A stretch of 64,000 nucleotides of DNA from CAZOVB01 sp964583095 (GCA_964583095.1 CAZOVB010000008.1:1-64000), one strand, 5' to 3'. Shown: positions 18,243 to 27,554, numbered from the stretch's first letter. Notes: generated by a model from the sequence alone, not told the origin. A program made the numbers and translations.

Positions 18243-21182
18243 ATGGAAACTGGATCGGTCCAACTTGAAAAAGCGAGATCCCTCCTGGAGCAGACCTTCG
18301 GGTATTCGGACTTTCGCGAGGGGCAGGCCGAGGCGGTGGCTTCGGCCCTTGGGGGGCGCAGCCTGCTGGTAGTCATGCCCACCGGCAGCGGCAAATCGTT
18401 GATCTATCAACTGCCCGCCCTGGTTCAGGAGGGGCTCACCCTGGTCGTCTCTCCCCTGATCGCCCTGATGAAGGACCAGGTCGATGAACTCACCCGCCGG
18501 GGCGTGCCGGCTGCCTATGTCAATTCCTCCCTCACCCAGGCCCAGCAGCAGGATCGACTCCGGCAATGCCGCCAGGGCGAGCTTCGGCTGCTCTACGTAG
18601 CCCCCGAACGATTCCGTTCCAGCGCGTTTGCCTCCGCCCTGGCTCAGACGCAGGTCCGCCGACTGGCCGTGGATGAAGCCCATTGCATCAGCCAGTGGGG
18701 ACACGACTTTCGCCCGGACTATCGCAGGCTCGCAGAGTTTCGCCGGCAACTGGGCAATCCACCGGTGACGGCCCTGACGGCGACGGCCACCCCACGCGTC
18801 CGTCAGGATATTCTCCAGGCGCTGAATCTCTCAGCCGCCGAGGCGGATGTGCATGTCCACGGCTTTGACAGGCCCAACCTGCACCTGGGGGTCATCCCCT
18901 GCGTTTCGGGAATCCGCAAGACCGAGTACATTCTGGAGTTCCTGACCGAGGAGAAGGGCCCGGGCATCATCTATACCGGCACGCGGAAGTCGGCCGAGGA
19001 GGTCGCCGAAGCCGTCAGAGCCGTCGAACGGCGCGTCACCCTCTACCATGGGGGAATGGACGCCCAGGCGCGCGATCGGGCCCAGGAGGACTTCCTCTCG
19101 GGCAGGGCAAGGATCGCCGTAGCCACCGTCGCCTTCGGCATGGGCATCGACAAGGGCGACATCCGCTTCGTGCTGCACTACCACCTGCCCGGCTCGCCGG
19201 AGCAGTACTACCAGGAAATAGGCCGGGCCGGGCGAGACGGCAAAGACTCCCGCTGCCACCTGCTTTATCAGACCCATGACCGGCGGTTGCGCGAGTTCTT
19301 CATCGATATCAACTACCCTGTGCCGATGCAGGTCCAGAGCGTCTACAACGTCCTGCGCAAGAGCAAGGACAAACGCATCCTGCTCACCCACGAGCAGATT
19401 GCCCAGAGCTGCGACGAGCCGCTCAAATCCGGCCACGTCGGCGCGGCGCTTCGGCTGCTCAGCTCGGCCGGCTACCTGCGTCCCCTGGCCGGGGACCATC
19501 ACGGGCGCATCACGATGGGCATGAGCGGCCCGGCCCTTCGCAAACGATGCAAGGGAACCGTGCAGAAGCAGCTTATCGATGGCCTGGCCGGTCTTGTGAA
19601 CCTCGAAAAGCCCGACTCGTTCCAGGTGGACCTGGAGGAGTTGGCCTCGGCCTCGGGCCTGGAGAGCGCCCAGGTTCGCCGGACGCTGTCCCAACTGGAC
19701 AAGAGCGGCTATATCGAATACCTGCCCCCCTTCCGCGGGCGCGGAATCGAGAAACTGCCCGAAACCGACCCGCCCTTTGACGAGCTGAAGATCGACTGGC
19801 AGCGTCACGAGAAGCTTCGTAGACACGAAACTGAAAAGCTCGACGCGATGATCCAGTTCGTCGAATCCCCACAATGCCGCCGGGAATTCATCCTCAACTA
19901 CTTCGGCCAACAGCGCGACCTGAACTGTCACACCTGCGATCGCTGCGCGCTTCGCGACAGCGTCAAGAAACGATCGGATCCTGCGGCAGAAGATATCGTC
20001 GCTCGCAGGCCGGACCTGGCCCTGCCGATTCTGGTCTGCATCGACCACCTTCGCTTTCCCGTCGGCATCGGCCGGGTGGCGCAGGTAGTCACCGGCTCAC
20101 GGGATACCAAGCTTCGAAAATGGAAGCTCGATCGCAACCCCGCCTATGCAAAGGTTTCGGCCAAACAGAGCGATGTCTGCGAGATCTGCCGACTCCTTCT
20201 CCAGCAAGGGTACCTGCAACAGGAGGGCGAGGCCCAGCGGCCGGTGCTGGCCCTGACAGCGACCGGATCGGCTGCGATCTGCGACGTGGACCCGGGCAAC
20301 CTGCAAGCCCTGGCGAACCTGGCGCCCGAGACGCCGCAGATCGCCGCAAATGCCGGTGTTAAATCTTCCAGACACCAGATCCGAAAGGCTGCCCTGCAGT
20401 GCGTCCGCGAGCTGCCCCTGCCCATGGGCGTCAGTCGCGTCGTGGCCATCCTCCGAGGTTCCCAGGCCTCGTGGGTCTCTTCCAGCGGGGCAGACAGCCT
20501 CAGCGTCTATTCGACCATCCACGCACCCCGCAAACAGGTGCAGGAGACTGTCCGGGATCTGATCCGCGAGGAGCTTCTGTCCCAGCAGGCCGACGATACC
20601 CGCTACCCTGTCCTGCACCTGACCGAAGAAGGCGAGATCACCCTGGATGAGATGGAATCATCTCGGGCATCGCCCGAGGCCGGGACGCAAGCCCCGCTGC
20701 CGGCCCGGGAGTTGGAGCCCCAAGCCACCTCGCCGGAACAGGAAAGAGAGTTTTCCCCGCGTGAAGAAGATCAGCCCGAGCCGGCGAGAACGGATGCGGC
20801 GCCGGCAAGTCCGATACCGGACCTGCACGCTCTGCTGACCGACCAGGTGAATCTGTTGCTCGAGGCCCCGACCGACCGGGCCCGGGAAGCGGGCCGCAAC
20901 CTGGCACTGCTGAACCCCTCGATCGTCGCGGGGGAACTGGACAGGAGAATGCAGGCGGGCCTGACCGAGAAGCACGCGGCCCGGATCGCATGGGCGGCGG
21001 GACAAATCGACGCGGCCTGGACCCTTGATATCCTGTGTCGGCTGGCCCGGCACGAGTCGCAGACCACCCGCCGCACCGCCCTGCAAGGCCTGGCCCGGGC
21101 GGTCGAGGACCTGGGCCGGCGGAAAGCTCCCAGCCTGCAGCAGGCCAAGCTGCTCCTGGCCCGGGCAACGGCCGAAGGTTGA
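18243..21182 (+). CDS. recQ: RecQ-type ATP-dependent DNA helicase with tandem RQC-like domains
   Basis: The 979-residue 3'-5' helicase starts at the ATG at 18243; a longer frame from 18198 lacks support. Walker A is MPTGSGKSLIYQLPA (about 44-58), the DEAH box DEAHCISQWGHDFRPDY follows near 144, and motif VI is QYYQEIGRAGRDGKDS. The zinc-binding CRREFILNYFGQQ is followed by CHTCDRC. After the zinc site there are two winged-helix-like blocks of similar pattern, about 592-679 (CIDHLRFPVGIGRVAQVVTG) and 716-802 (CVRELPLPMGVSRVVAILRG). No HRDC domain is recognised, and the last ~170 residues form a Pro/Glu linker and a helical tail. E. coli RecQ is about 610 residues, so this is unusually long. 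Role: recombination and fork repair. Confidence 0.93.
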   Translation: METGSVQLEKARSLLEQTFGYSDFREGQAEAVASALGGRSLLVVMPTGSGKSLIYQLPALVQEGLTLVVSPLIALMKDQVDELTRRGVPAAYVNSSLTQAQQQDRLRQCRQGELRLLYVAPERFRSSAFASALAQTQVRRLAVDEAHCISQWGHDFRPDYRRLAEFRRQLGNPPVTALTATATPRVRQDILQALNLSAAEADVHVHGFDRPNLHLGVIPCVSGIRKTEYILEFLTEEKGPGIIYTGTRKSAEEVAEAVRAVERRVTLYHGGMDAQARDRAQEDFLSGRARIAVATVAFGMGIDKGDIRFVLHYHLPGSPEQYYQEIGRAGRDGKDSRCHLLYQTHDRRLREFFIDINYPVPMQVQSVYNVLRKSKDKRILLTHEQIAQSCDEPLKSGHVGAALRLLSSAGYLRPLAGDHHGRITMGMSGPALRKRCKGTVQKQLIDGLAGLVNLEKPDSFQVDLEELASASGLESAQVRRTLSQLDKSGYIEYLPPFRGRGIEKLPETDPPFDELKIDWQRHEKLRRHETEKLDAMIQFVESPQCRREFILNYFGQQRDLNCHTCDRCALRDSVKKRSDPAAEDIVARRPDLALPILVCIDHLRFPVGIGRVAQVVTGSRDTKLRKWKLDRNPAYAKVSAKQSDVCEICRLLLQQGYLQQEGEAQRPVLALTATGSAAICDVDPGNLQALANLAPETPQIAANAGVKSSRHQIRKAALQCVRELPLPMGVSRVVAILRGSQASWVSSSGADSLSVYSTIHAPRKQVQETVRDLIREELLSQQADDTRYPVLHLTEEGEITLDEMESSRASPEAGTQAPLPARELEPQATSPEQEREFSPREEDQPEPARTDAAPASPIPDLHALLTDQVNLLLEAPTDRAREAGRNLALLNPSIVAGELDRRMQAGLTEKHAARIAWAAGQIDAAWTLDILCRLARHESQTTRRTALQGLARAVEDLGRRKAPSLQQAKLLLARATAEG

Positions 21183-21231
21183 TGCTCAACACGGAGGCAA
21201 GGGAGGGACTCGGGAGACACAACAAGGCCGA

Positions 21232-21258
21232 CCCGGCCTGAGACTCCCTCAGGCCGGG
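21232..21258. terminator. Shared terminator between recQ and flagellin
   Basis: CCCGGCCTGAG (21232-21242) pairs perfectly with CTCAGGCCGGG (21248-21258) around a 5-base loop. It lies between convergent stops. On the minus strand a T-containing stretch follows, so it may end flagellin transcription as well as recQ. Confidence 0.6.
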
Positions 21259-21313
21259 CCGATCCGACTGCGTCTTGCTTGCGTTTCCGGCCATCCGTGG
21301 CGGGTCGATGGAC

Positions 21314-22483
21314 TTACTGCAGGAGGCTCAGGGCCATCTGCGGCAGGCTGTTGGCCTGTCCCAGCATGCTCATGCCGGCCTGGGCGAGGACCTGGTTTCG
21401 GGTCATCGCTGCCATTTCCTTGGCGACGTCCACGTCGGCGATGCGACTCTCAGCGGCCAGCAGGTTCTCCGCCTGGATATCCACCACGCTGATGGCTGAT
21501 TCCAACCGGTTCATGAGGTAACCCATCTTGGCTCGATAGGAATCCTTCGTTTCGATGGCCTCGCCGATGGTATTCAGCGCTCCCAGCGCCTGGGTGCTGT
21601 CCTCGATGGACAGCCGGGTTCCGGTTCCCGCGGTCTGGCTCCAGGTGGCCAGGTCGTCGCTGCCTCCCTGCACGGTCACCGTGTTGGTGGCCGAACCCCA
21701 CATGGCCGAGAGCTTGATTCCGTAGGTCTTGTCGGTTTCGTCGTACGAGATCGACGCGATGTCATACTCCTGCCCGCTCACCTCACGCGAAGCAGCGTTG
21801 AACTTATCCACGACGGCCTGGAGGGTATCATCGCCGCTGCTCAGGTGCACCGAAAAGGCCGTCTGGTTGCTGCCACCGCCGAAGCTCACCGTCAGCGTGT
21901 GCGATGTGACGGTCATTGTGTCGGTGATGTGGCTGACCTGGGCGCCGGTGTCCAGGACGGCCGAGCTCTTCCGGCCTCCGAGTCCCAGGCCCGAGGCGGT
22001 CATGTCCGCCGTGCCGATGTCGATCGTCTCTGTCGAAGCCAGGTGGATGCTCAGCGTCTCGGTGGTCTGATCCAGCAGGTTCTGATTGTTGAACTCCGTG
22101 TTGTTCGCGACGCGGTCGATTTCGCTGATGAGCTGCTGGAACTCCTCATCCATGATCCCGCGCTGCTCGTCGGAATAGGATTCGGTGGCGGCCTGCTCGG
22201 CCAGTTCCTTCATACGAACCAGGACATCATCGACCACGCTCAGGGCTCCCTCAGCCGTCTGGAGCATGCTGATCCCGTCCTGGGCATTCCGGCTGCCCTG
22301 GCGCAGAACCGCTACGTCGGCGCGGATCAATTCCTGGACGGCCATGCCGGCTGCATCGTCGCCGGCGGTGACAATCCGCTTACCCGAGGAAAGCCGGGCC
22401 ACCGACTTGCCAAGATTCGCATAGTTCACATTCAACTGCCGCGATGCACGCTCCGCCATCAGGTTGTTCTTGATTGCCAACAT
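21314..22483 (-). CDS. Flagellin
   Basis: The 389-residue filament protein starts at the ATG at 22481-22483 behind GAGGGAG; the open frame extends 54 codons further upstream without support. The N-terminal D0/D1 helices are typical (LGKSVARLSSGKRIVTAGDD, then AAGMAVQELIRADVAVLRQG and NAQDGISMLQTAEGALSVVD). The C-terminal helix is also canonical (ESRIADVDVAKEMAAMTRNQ, then VLAQAGMSMLGQANSLPQ, ending LSLLQ). The middle (about 150-280) is a Thr/Ser/Gly-rich variable domain exposed on the filament. It is exported by the flagellar type III system. A second, shorter flagellin is encoded at 47356-48144. No sigma28 or sigma54 promoter was recognisable upstream. Confidence 0.95.
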   Translation of the reverse strand: MLAIKNNLMAERASRQLNVNYANLGKSVARLSSGKRIVTAGDDAAGMAVQELIRADVAVLRQGSRNAQDGISMLQTAEGALSVVDDVLVRMKELAEQAATESYSDEQRGIMDEEFQQLISEIDRVANNTEFNNQNLLDQTTETLSIHLASTETIDIGTADMTASGLGLGGRKSSAVLDTGAQVSHITDTMTVTSHTLTVSFGGGSNQTAFSVHLSSGDDTLQAVVDKFNAASREVSGQEYDIASISYDETDKTYGIKLSAMWGSATNTVTVQGGSDDLATWSQTAGTGTRLSIEDSTQALGALNTIGEAIETKDSYRAKMGYLMNRLESAISVVDIQAENLLAAESRIADVDVAKEMAAMTRNQVLAQAGMSMLGQANSLPQMALSLLQ

Positions 22484-22841
22484 GATCTTCTCTCCCTCAA
22501 CGTTTTCCTCACTTGAGCAGGCCAACGTGACCCGCTTCTTGTCGTGTTTGAGCCGCCCCGACTCGCGGGGCCTCGCTGCTCCAAGAGACATTCTCGCCGG
22601 AGACGTGAATCGCTTGAGTGTTTTCCCCCAGAATTTACCCCGCAAAATCCCTCAGTTCGTAAGTGATAGCCCCCTCTTCAGATACGGGGAAGAAAAACCA
22701 TCCGCGCCTGGCAGATTCCCCAGGATCGCAGTGGAAAAAGAGGCACACCCGGCACAAGGCCCCCTTGAAAGACCATTGAAAAGGGCGACGCATCGCTGCG
22801 CCGCCCTTATAGGTACTACGGTAAGAGCTTGTGAGATCGGG
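22484..22841. other. Intergenic region upstream of flagellin
   Basis: These 358 bases lie between two minus-strand genes. They hold the terminator of the LuxR-type gene (22781-22808) and must contain the flagellin promoter, but no consensus sigma28 or sigma54 site was found. No gene is seen. Confidence 0.5.
22781..22808 (-). terminator. Rho-independent terminator after the LuxR-type gene
   Basis: AAGGGCG (22781-22787) pairs with CGCCCTT (22802-22808), with additional inner pairs between CGC and GCG. On the minus strand the stem is followed by TTCAATGG, a weak T tract. It lies 34 bases after the stop of the regulator. Confidence 0.6.
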
Positions 22842-23576
22842 TCAGATGGTTACCAGGCCGTTCTGGATGGCATGTCGCATCAGTCCGGCGATGCTGTCGA
22901 CCTCGCACTTGCGGTAGATGTTGTAGCGGTGGTTCTCGACCGTCTTGGCCGAGATGTGCAGCCTGCGGGCGATTTCTTTGCTGCTCAGGCCCTCACAGAG
23001 CAACTGCACCACCTCGATCTCGCGACGGGACAACTCGACGCTCGGCAGGCGGGGCGATCCGGAAGGTTCGATGGCCACCGAGATGTCATTGACAAGCAGT
23101 TCCGCGGCATCCGGGGCCAGGTAGACCTTGTTCTGCGAGGCCATGTCGATGGCCTTGACCAGTTCTTCCGGCTCGGCCTCGAGGTTCACGTAGGCTTTGG
23201 CCCCGATCCGCAGGGCTGCATAGACCTGCCCGCGACTGGCCTGCTCGGAGAGGATCACCAGCGGCACGCTGTGGCCCGTCCGGTTCATGGCATCGTGGAT
23301 GCGGTGATAGGTGGTAAAGGGTCCCCCGGAGATCAGCAGGACCAGCACGTCGGCCTCGGGGGCTTTCTCTGCTCCCAGGGCGGCTGAGAGCTCGTTCTCA
23401 TCGACATAGCTGCTGACGACCTCGAGCCCCTCATGGGCCAGCAGATGCACCAACGCCCTGCGAAGGATCTTGCTGCCACCAATCAAACCAATCGCTTTGG
23501 TGGTGTGGTACTCGCGGGTCTTGCGAGTTGAGGAGGACTGGTTTTGATCGGCAGAAACACCTTCCATCGGCGTCAT
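22842..23576 (-). CDS. LuxR/NarL-type regulator with degenerate receiver domain
   Basis: The 244-residue protein has an N-terminal receiver-like fold (about 27-150) and a C-terminal LuxR helix-turn-helix (about 178-240; SRREIEVVQLLCEGLSSKEI, then ARRLHISAKTVENHRYNIYR). The receiver lacks its phosphorylation chemistry. The acidic pair is replaced by GG in LIGGSK, the phosphoacceptor position in ADVLVLLISGG is Leu81, and the conserved Lys position in AYVNLEA is Leu132. It is therefore probably controlled by ligand, partner or expression level rather than by a histidine kinase. It sits upstream of the flagellin gene in the same direction and downstream of a hybrid kinase gene. Its targets are unknown. 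Confidence 0.9.
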   Translation of the reverse strand: MTPMEGVSADQNQSSSTRKTREYHTTKAIGLIGGSKILRRALVHLLAHEGLEVVSSYVDENELSAALGAEKAPEADVLVLLISGGPFTTYHRIHDAMNRTGHSVPLVILSEQASRGQVYAALRIGAKAYVNLEAEPEELVKAIDMASQNKVYLAPDAAELLVNDISVAIEPSGSPRLPSVELSRREIEVVQLLCEGLSSKEIARRLHISAKTVENHRYNIYRKCEVDSIAGLMRHAIQNGLVTI

Positions 23577-24084
23577 CGTTTACTCCCATCGCTTGGAAAG
23601 GACAACACAGTAGCCTTCCATGATCCGTTCTTCGGGCCGTGACCATCCTTGCCGCGGCCGCCGGAGTCCAAGTTGCGAAGGTGAAACGCCCTCGTCGGCT
23701 CTCGCCTGTACTGTCCCTGGCCGTAAAGTACCCAACCAGTTGCATTTCCCTGTAAGACCGGACTCGCATTATATCCATCGGATCAGGCAGGGCAAAAGCG
23801 AAAATCTATCTGTTTCGCCAGAACCGCAAAAACCGGCCGGACTTCCCAGTTTCCGTTTTGGCCTGAGACGCCGATCCAAGGATCGATTCGCTCCTAACAT
23901 CGGAAATTGCAATGCACTTGTGCATGCCTATTTCGCTGTTTTCGAAAATGGGAAAAATTCGCAAACCGACTATCTCGTGGTCCCGAAAAAAACTTTCCAA
24001 ACCCCGGTAATCCCCCCAGTCAAGCAGTGGTTTTCCCCCATCGAGCTGCAAGAACGGTGGCTTCGGGAGCATCGGGCAGCGGGA
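23577..24084. other. Long intergenic region, promoter only
   Basis: These 508 bases separate the hybrid kinase stop from the LuxR-type start. The stretch 23900-24000 is less GC-rich than its surroundings. A good minus-strand promoter lies at 23768-23795. No ORF or RNA gene with support is seen in the remaining ~300 bases. Confidence 0.5.
23768..23795 (-). promoter_or_regulatory. Sigma70-type promoter for the LuxR-type gene
   Basis: On the minus strand TATAAT (23768-23773) is a perfect -10. TTGCCC (23790-23795) lies 16 bases upstream and matches four of six -35 positions. The predicted start near 23761 leaves a 5' leader of about 185 bases. Confidence 0.55.
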
Positions 24085-25824
24085 TCAGCTTGCCCGGCAC
24101 GCACTCTGGTCGGGGGTGCGGATCTCCGAGGCGACCTGCTGGGAAAGCTCCTCGAGCGTGAACGGCTTGGCCAGGAACCCCTGCGCTCCGCTTCGGAGCA
24201 GATCGTCCACGACCTTCTGCTTGCTGTAGCCGGACATGACCAGGATGCGCACGTCCGGGCGAATCCTGCGAAGGCGTGCAAAGAGTTCATCCCCGCCTGT
24301 TTTGGGAAGGATCAGGTCCATCAGCACCAATTCGAACGACTCGGGATCCTTTTGAAAGGCATCCTGGGCGCTTCGGGCGTCCGGGGCTTGGATCACCTCG
24401 TAGCCCAGACTCACCAGCGCTTTGGCCGCGAAGGTCCGAACCATCTCCTCGTCGTCCACGATAAGGACTCGCCCCCCGCCCGTTGGCATGGACTGCGCAT
24501 CGGCCGGGTCCTCGGCCGGTTCGGAAGCCTGCTGCGAAGCCTCTGCAAGGGGCAGGAGCAGATGCATGGCCGTTCCGGAACCGACCTTGCTCTCCACGCG
24601 AACCAGGCCGCGATGGGCCTTGACGAACCCGTGGACCCCTGCCAGGCCCAGGCCCGTGCCCCTGCCGACCTCCTTGCTCGTGAAGAACGGTTCGAATATC
24701 CTTCTCTGAACCGCGCCGCTGATCCCCACCCCGGTATCGCGGACGATGATTTCGATATGCTTGCCCGGCTGGAGGTGTTCCTCCCGCTGGCGGTCGCAGA
24801 ATTCCTGTTCCAGGAAGGCATCGCGCGTCTCGACACTCAAAACTCCTCCGTTGGGCATGGCGTCCCGGGCATTGAGGCAGAGGTTCAAGATGGCGTTCTG
24901 GAGTTGGCTGGGATCCAGCAGCAATTTCGTCCCCGAGGCCTGGAGATCGTGAAGGATCTCGATCTTTCGATCCAGGCTGTGGGTGAGCATGTCCACCACC
25001 TCCCGGATCGAGCTATGCACGTCGGTCCATTCCTGGCAGAGGTCGTTCTTGCGGGCGAAGTCCAGCAACTGCTGGGTGAGAACCGATGCCCGCCGCGAGG
25101 CCTGCACGATCTGGTTGAGGGTATCGGCTTCTTCGCTGGTTCTGCACAGGTCGAACATCTGGAGCAACTGGGCGTTGCCCTGGATGACGGCCAGGAGGTT
25201 GTTGAAGTCGTGGGCGATGCCCCCGGCCAATTGTCCGATGGCTTCCATCTTCTGGGAGTGGCGCAACTGGCTCTCCATCTGCCGGGATTCGCTAATGTCC
25301 TGGAAGAGCCCCAGCACGCCCCGGGCCCTGCCGTCCTTCTGGAAGATCGGGGTCCGCGAGGCCAGGATCGTCCTAGGCTTTCCCGCGGGCATCTCGAAAT
25401 CCTCCTGCACGTTGGAGGTCGGCTGATTCGACTCGAGCACCTTCCGGTCGGCCTGGAGGATCGCCTTTCGCTGCCGGGGGGCAATGGGCAGGTCGTCGTC
25501 GGTCTTGCCGACGATCTGGGCCGGGCTCTGGTATCCCATCAGGCCGGCGAAATTCTCGTTGCAGCCCTGGTAGATTCCCTCTTCATCCTTCCAGTAAACA
25601 AAATGGGGGATGTGGTCCAGCACGGTGCCCAGTACGTCCCTGCGACTCTTCAGGTCCCGCTGGATCATCGCCCTTCTGCGCAGACGCGCGCCGAGAACCG
25701 CCACCAGCCCCAGCAAGGCCGAGATGAAAACCCCCGCCCAGAAGACCCCCTCTGTCAGGGCGAACGGGAGCCGGCCGGGAAGCACAGACGCCAGGTCGAA
25801 ATAGTCCATGGGAGAAGAAGCCAT
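24085..25824 (-). CDS. Hybrid sensor histidine kinase (PAS, HisKA, HATPase, receiver)
   Basis: The ATG at 25822-25824 is chosen because CAGGAAAAACA precedes it; the frame is open further upstream. The 579-residue protein has one TM helix (about 25-47) and a PAS domain (about 60-180; HFVYWKDEEGIYQGCNENFA). The HisKA helix has its phosphorylatable His in GQLAGGIAHDFNNLLAVIQG. The ATPase carries the N box LNLCLNARDAMPNGG and the G boxes DTGVGIS and GRGTGLGLAGV. The C-terminal receiver has an intact VDDEE acidic pair, the phosphoacceptor Asp in LVLMDLILPKTGG and the Lys in FLAKPFTLEEL. It is a complete phosphorelay protein. No partner regulator is identified; the adjacent LuxR-type protein cannot be phosphorylated normally. 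Confidence 0.93.
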   Translation of the reverse strand: MASSPMDYFDLASVLPGRLPFALTEGVFWAGVFISALLGLVAVLGARLRRRAMIQRDLKSRRDVLGTVLDHIPHFVYWKDEEGIYQGCNENFAGLMGYQSPAQIVGKTDDDLPIAPRQRKAILQADRKVLESNQPTSNVQEDFEMPAGKPRTILASRTPIFQKDGRARGVLGLFQDISESRQMESQLRHSQKMEAIGQLAGGIAHDFNNLLAVIQGNAQLLQMFDLCRTSEEADTLNQIVQASRRASVLTQQLLDFARKNDLCQEWTDVHSSIREVVDMLTHSLDRKIEILHDLQASGTKLLLDPSQLQNAILNLCLNARDAMPNGGVLSVETRDAFLEQEFCDRQREEHLQPGKHIEIIVRDTGVGISGAVQRRIFEPFFTSKEVGRGTGLGLAGVHGFVKAHRGLVRVESKVGSGTAMHLLLPLAEASQQASEPAEDPADAQSMPTGGGRVLIVDDEEMVRTFAAKALVSLGYEVIQAPDARSAQDAFQKDPESFELVLMDLILPKTGGDELFARLRRIRPDVRILVMSGYSKQKVVDDLLRSGAQGFLAKPFTLEELSQQVASEIRTPDQSACRAS

Positions 25825-26037
25825 TGTTTTTCCTGTCCAGGCGCAAGATCCACAGGCCACGAATGGTGTTACCATCATCGGAAAACCAAAGCCCGGGCCC
25901 AAGGCGAAAAGCCCACTTAGTTCCTGACTTTCTCCTGCGGAAAATCCCGATCCCCCATCCGATATCGTCGCCGCATTGGAGCCGTAGCGGGGCGCCGCCC
26001 CTTCGCGGAAGGATCCGACGCAACGTTAAAGCCCTGC

Positions 26038-27150
26038 TCAAACCGAGAGGTTGGCCAGGCGATGGGCCTTGTCGCGGGCGATGAGGGCTTCGATCAGCTC
26101 ATCCAGGTCGCCCGAGAGGACGCGGTCGAGCCCGAAGTTGGCCCCCTCGGAGCCTTCGCCCTTGAGGCGATGGTCGGTGCAGCGGTTCTGCGGGAAGTTG
26201 TAGGTCCGGATGCGCTGGCTGCGGTCGCCCGAGCCGATCATCGCCTTGCGTGTCGCAGCCTCCTGGGCCATCTGCTCGGAGCGGAAGTGTTCGTAGACCC
26301 GGGCGACCAGGATGCGCCGGGCCTTGGCGCGGTTCTTGTGCTGGCTCTTTTCGTCCCGCATCGAGACTGTGATTCCGGTGGGAACGTGTTCGAGCTTGAT
26401 GGCCGATTCGAGCTTGTTGACGCTCTGTCCGCCGGGGCCGCCGGCCCGGGAGACGTGCTCAAGCACGTCGGCGTCCCAGTCGATCTCGACCTCGACCTCT
26501 TCGGGCTCGGGCAGCACCGCCACGGTGGCGGCCGAGGTGTGGATCCGCCCCTGGGACTCGGTCTTGGGCACGCGCTGGACGCGATGGCCCCCGCCCTCGT
26601 AGCCGAGCCTCTGCCAGACCTGGCTGCCCGAGACGTTGATAATCACTTCCTTGTAGCCGCCCATCTCCGTGGTGGAACCGGAGAGGATCTCAAACTTCCA
26701 GCCCCTGGCTTCGGCGTAGCGACGGTACATATCCAGCAGGTCACCGCTGAAGAGGGCGGCTTCGTCTCCGCCGGTCCCGGCCCGGATCTCGAGAACGACC
26801 GACCCGATGGCCGCCTCATCGCTCATCACCAGCAGGCCCTTGACGTTCTCCAAGGCCTGGTCGACCTTCTCGGTCAGTTCGTCCACCTCCATCTGGGCCA
26901 GTTCCCGCATTTCCTCCCCCGAGGCGGGGTCGTCCACGAGGCTCCGGGCCCCCTGGAGCTGTTCGAGCAGATCCCGATACTCCCGGTAGGGTTTGACGAC
27001 CTCGTCGAGCTTGGCCAGCTCCTTGGCCAATGCGATGACGGCCATGCCGTCGGAAGCGACTTCCGGCTTGTTCATCTCTTCGGTCAGTTCGCGGCTGCGC
27101 CGGTCGAGTTGGTCCAGCTTCGAGATGAGGGTGTCGTTTGCGTCGGCCAT
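26038..27150 (-). CDS. prfA: Peptide chain release factor 1
   Basis: The 370-residue RF1 recognises UAA and UAG. The ATG at 27148-27150 gives the usual length; an upstream extension of 22 codons is not needed. The codon-recognition tripeptide is PKT, in RVPKTESQGRIHTSAATVAV, aligned with PAT of E. coli RF1. The peptidyl-hydrolysis GGQ lies in SRAGGPGGQSVNKLESAIKL. The N-terminal coiled arm (about 1-100) is typical. It lies downstream of rpmE, a common bacterial arrangement, but a strong terminator between them implies a separate promoter or read-through. RF2 is also in the window. Confidence 0.96.
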   Translation of the reverse strand: MADANDTLISKLDQLDRRSRELTEEMNKPEVASDGMAVIALAKELAKLDEVVKPYREYRDLLEQLQGARSLVDDPASGEEMRELAQMEVDELTEKVDQALENVKGLLVMSDEAAIGSVVLEIRAGTGGDEAALFSGDLLDMYRRYAEARGWKFEILSGSTTEMGGYKEVIINVSGSQVWQRLGYEGGGHRVQRVPKTESQGRIHTSAATVAVLPEPEEVEVEIDWDADVLEHVSRAGGPGGQSVNKLESAIKLEHVPTGITVSMRDEKSQHKNRAKARRILVARVYEHFRSEQMAQEAATRKAMIGSGDRSQRIRTYNFPQNRCTDHRLKGEGSEGANFGLDRVLSGDLDELIEALIARDKAHRLANLSV

Positions 27151-27192
27151 GAACGGCAGTCTCCGCCGGACGTGTTGGGAGGGACAAGACTG

Positions 27193-27234
27193 AAAAAAAG
27201 CCGAGACCCGGCGCATAAGGTGGCGGGTCTCGGC
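27193..27234 (-). terminator. Rho-independent terminator of rpmE
   Basis: A perfect 10-base stem, GCCGAGACCC (27200-27209) with GGGTCTCGGC (27225-27234), is followed on the minus strand by CTTTTTTTC. It lies 18 bases after the rpmE stop and upstream of prfA. It is one of the clearest terminators in the window. Confidence 0.9.
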
Positions 27235-27252
27235 AGTATCGGGCTCAGGAAG

Positions 27253-27477
27253 CTACTTCTTGCGGTTCTTGAAGTAGTCTCCACCGAACTTGCGGTTGAA
27301 TTTCTCCACGCGTCCCGCGGCGTCGAGCAGTTTCTGCTTGCCGGTGTAGAACGGGTGGCAACTGGAGCAGATATCGGTCTGGATGTCGTTTCCGTTGGTC
27401 GAGCCGGTTTCCCACTGGGCCCCGCAGGCACAGCGGACGGTGACCGTTTCGTAATCCGGGTGAATTCCACTTTTCAT
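27253..27477 (-). CDS. rpmE: 50S ribosomal protein L31, zinc-binding form
   Basis: The 74-residue protein begins MKSGIHPDYETVTVRCACGA, the standard L31 opening. The four zinc ligands are present as CAC and CSSC (RCACG and ICSSCHPFYTGKQKL), so this is the zinc (C+) paralogue. The C terminus NRKFGGDYFKNRKK is basic, suiting rRNA binding. It has its own promoter (27527-27554) and terminator, and lies just upstream of prfA in the same direction. Confidence 0.96.
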   Translation of the reverse strand: MKSGIHPDYETVTVRCACGAQWETGSTNGNDIQTDICSSCHPFYTGKQKLLDAAGRVEKFNRKFGGDYFKNRKK

Positions 27478-27526
27478 AATAGCCGTTCCTCGCTGGAGGT
27501 CGATTTTTCAGTCTTCGGAGCCGCAT

Positions 27527-27554
27527 ATTCTACCACGAGATCGGCGGCAATCAA
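27527..27554 (-). promoter_or_regulatory. Sigma70 promoter for rpmE
   Basis: On the minus strand TTGATT (27549-27554) and TAGAAT (27527-27532) are 16 bases apart. They match four and five of six consensus positions. The predicted start lies about 43 bases before the rpmE ATG. Confidence 0.6.

Noticed and set aside
23620..25920. 766-codon plus-strand frame opposite the hybrid kinase
   Set aside because: The minus strand encodes all kinase motifs in order; the plus frame is compositional.
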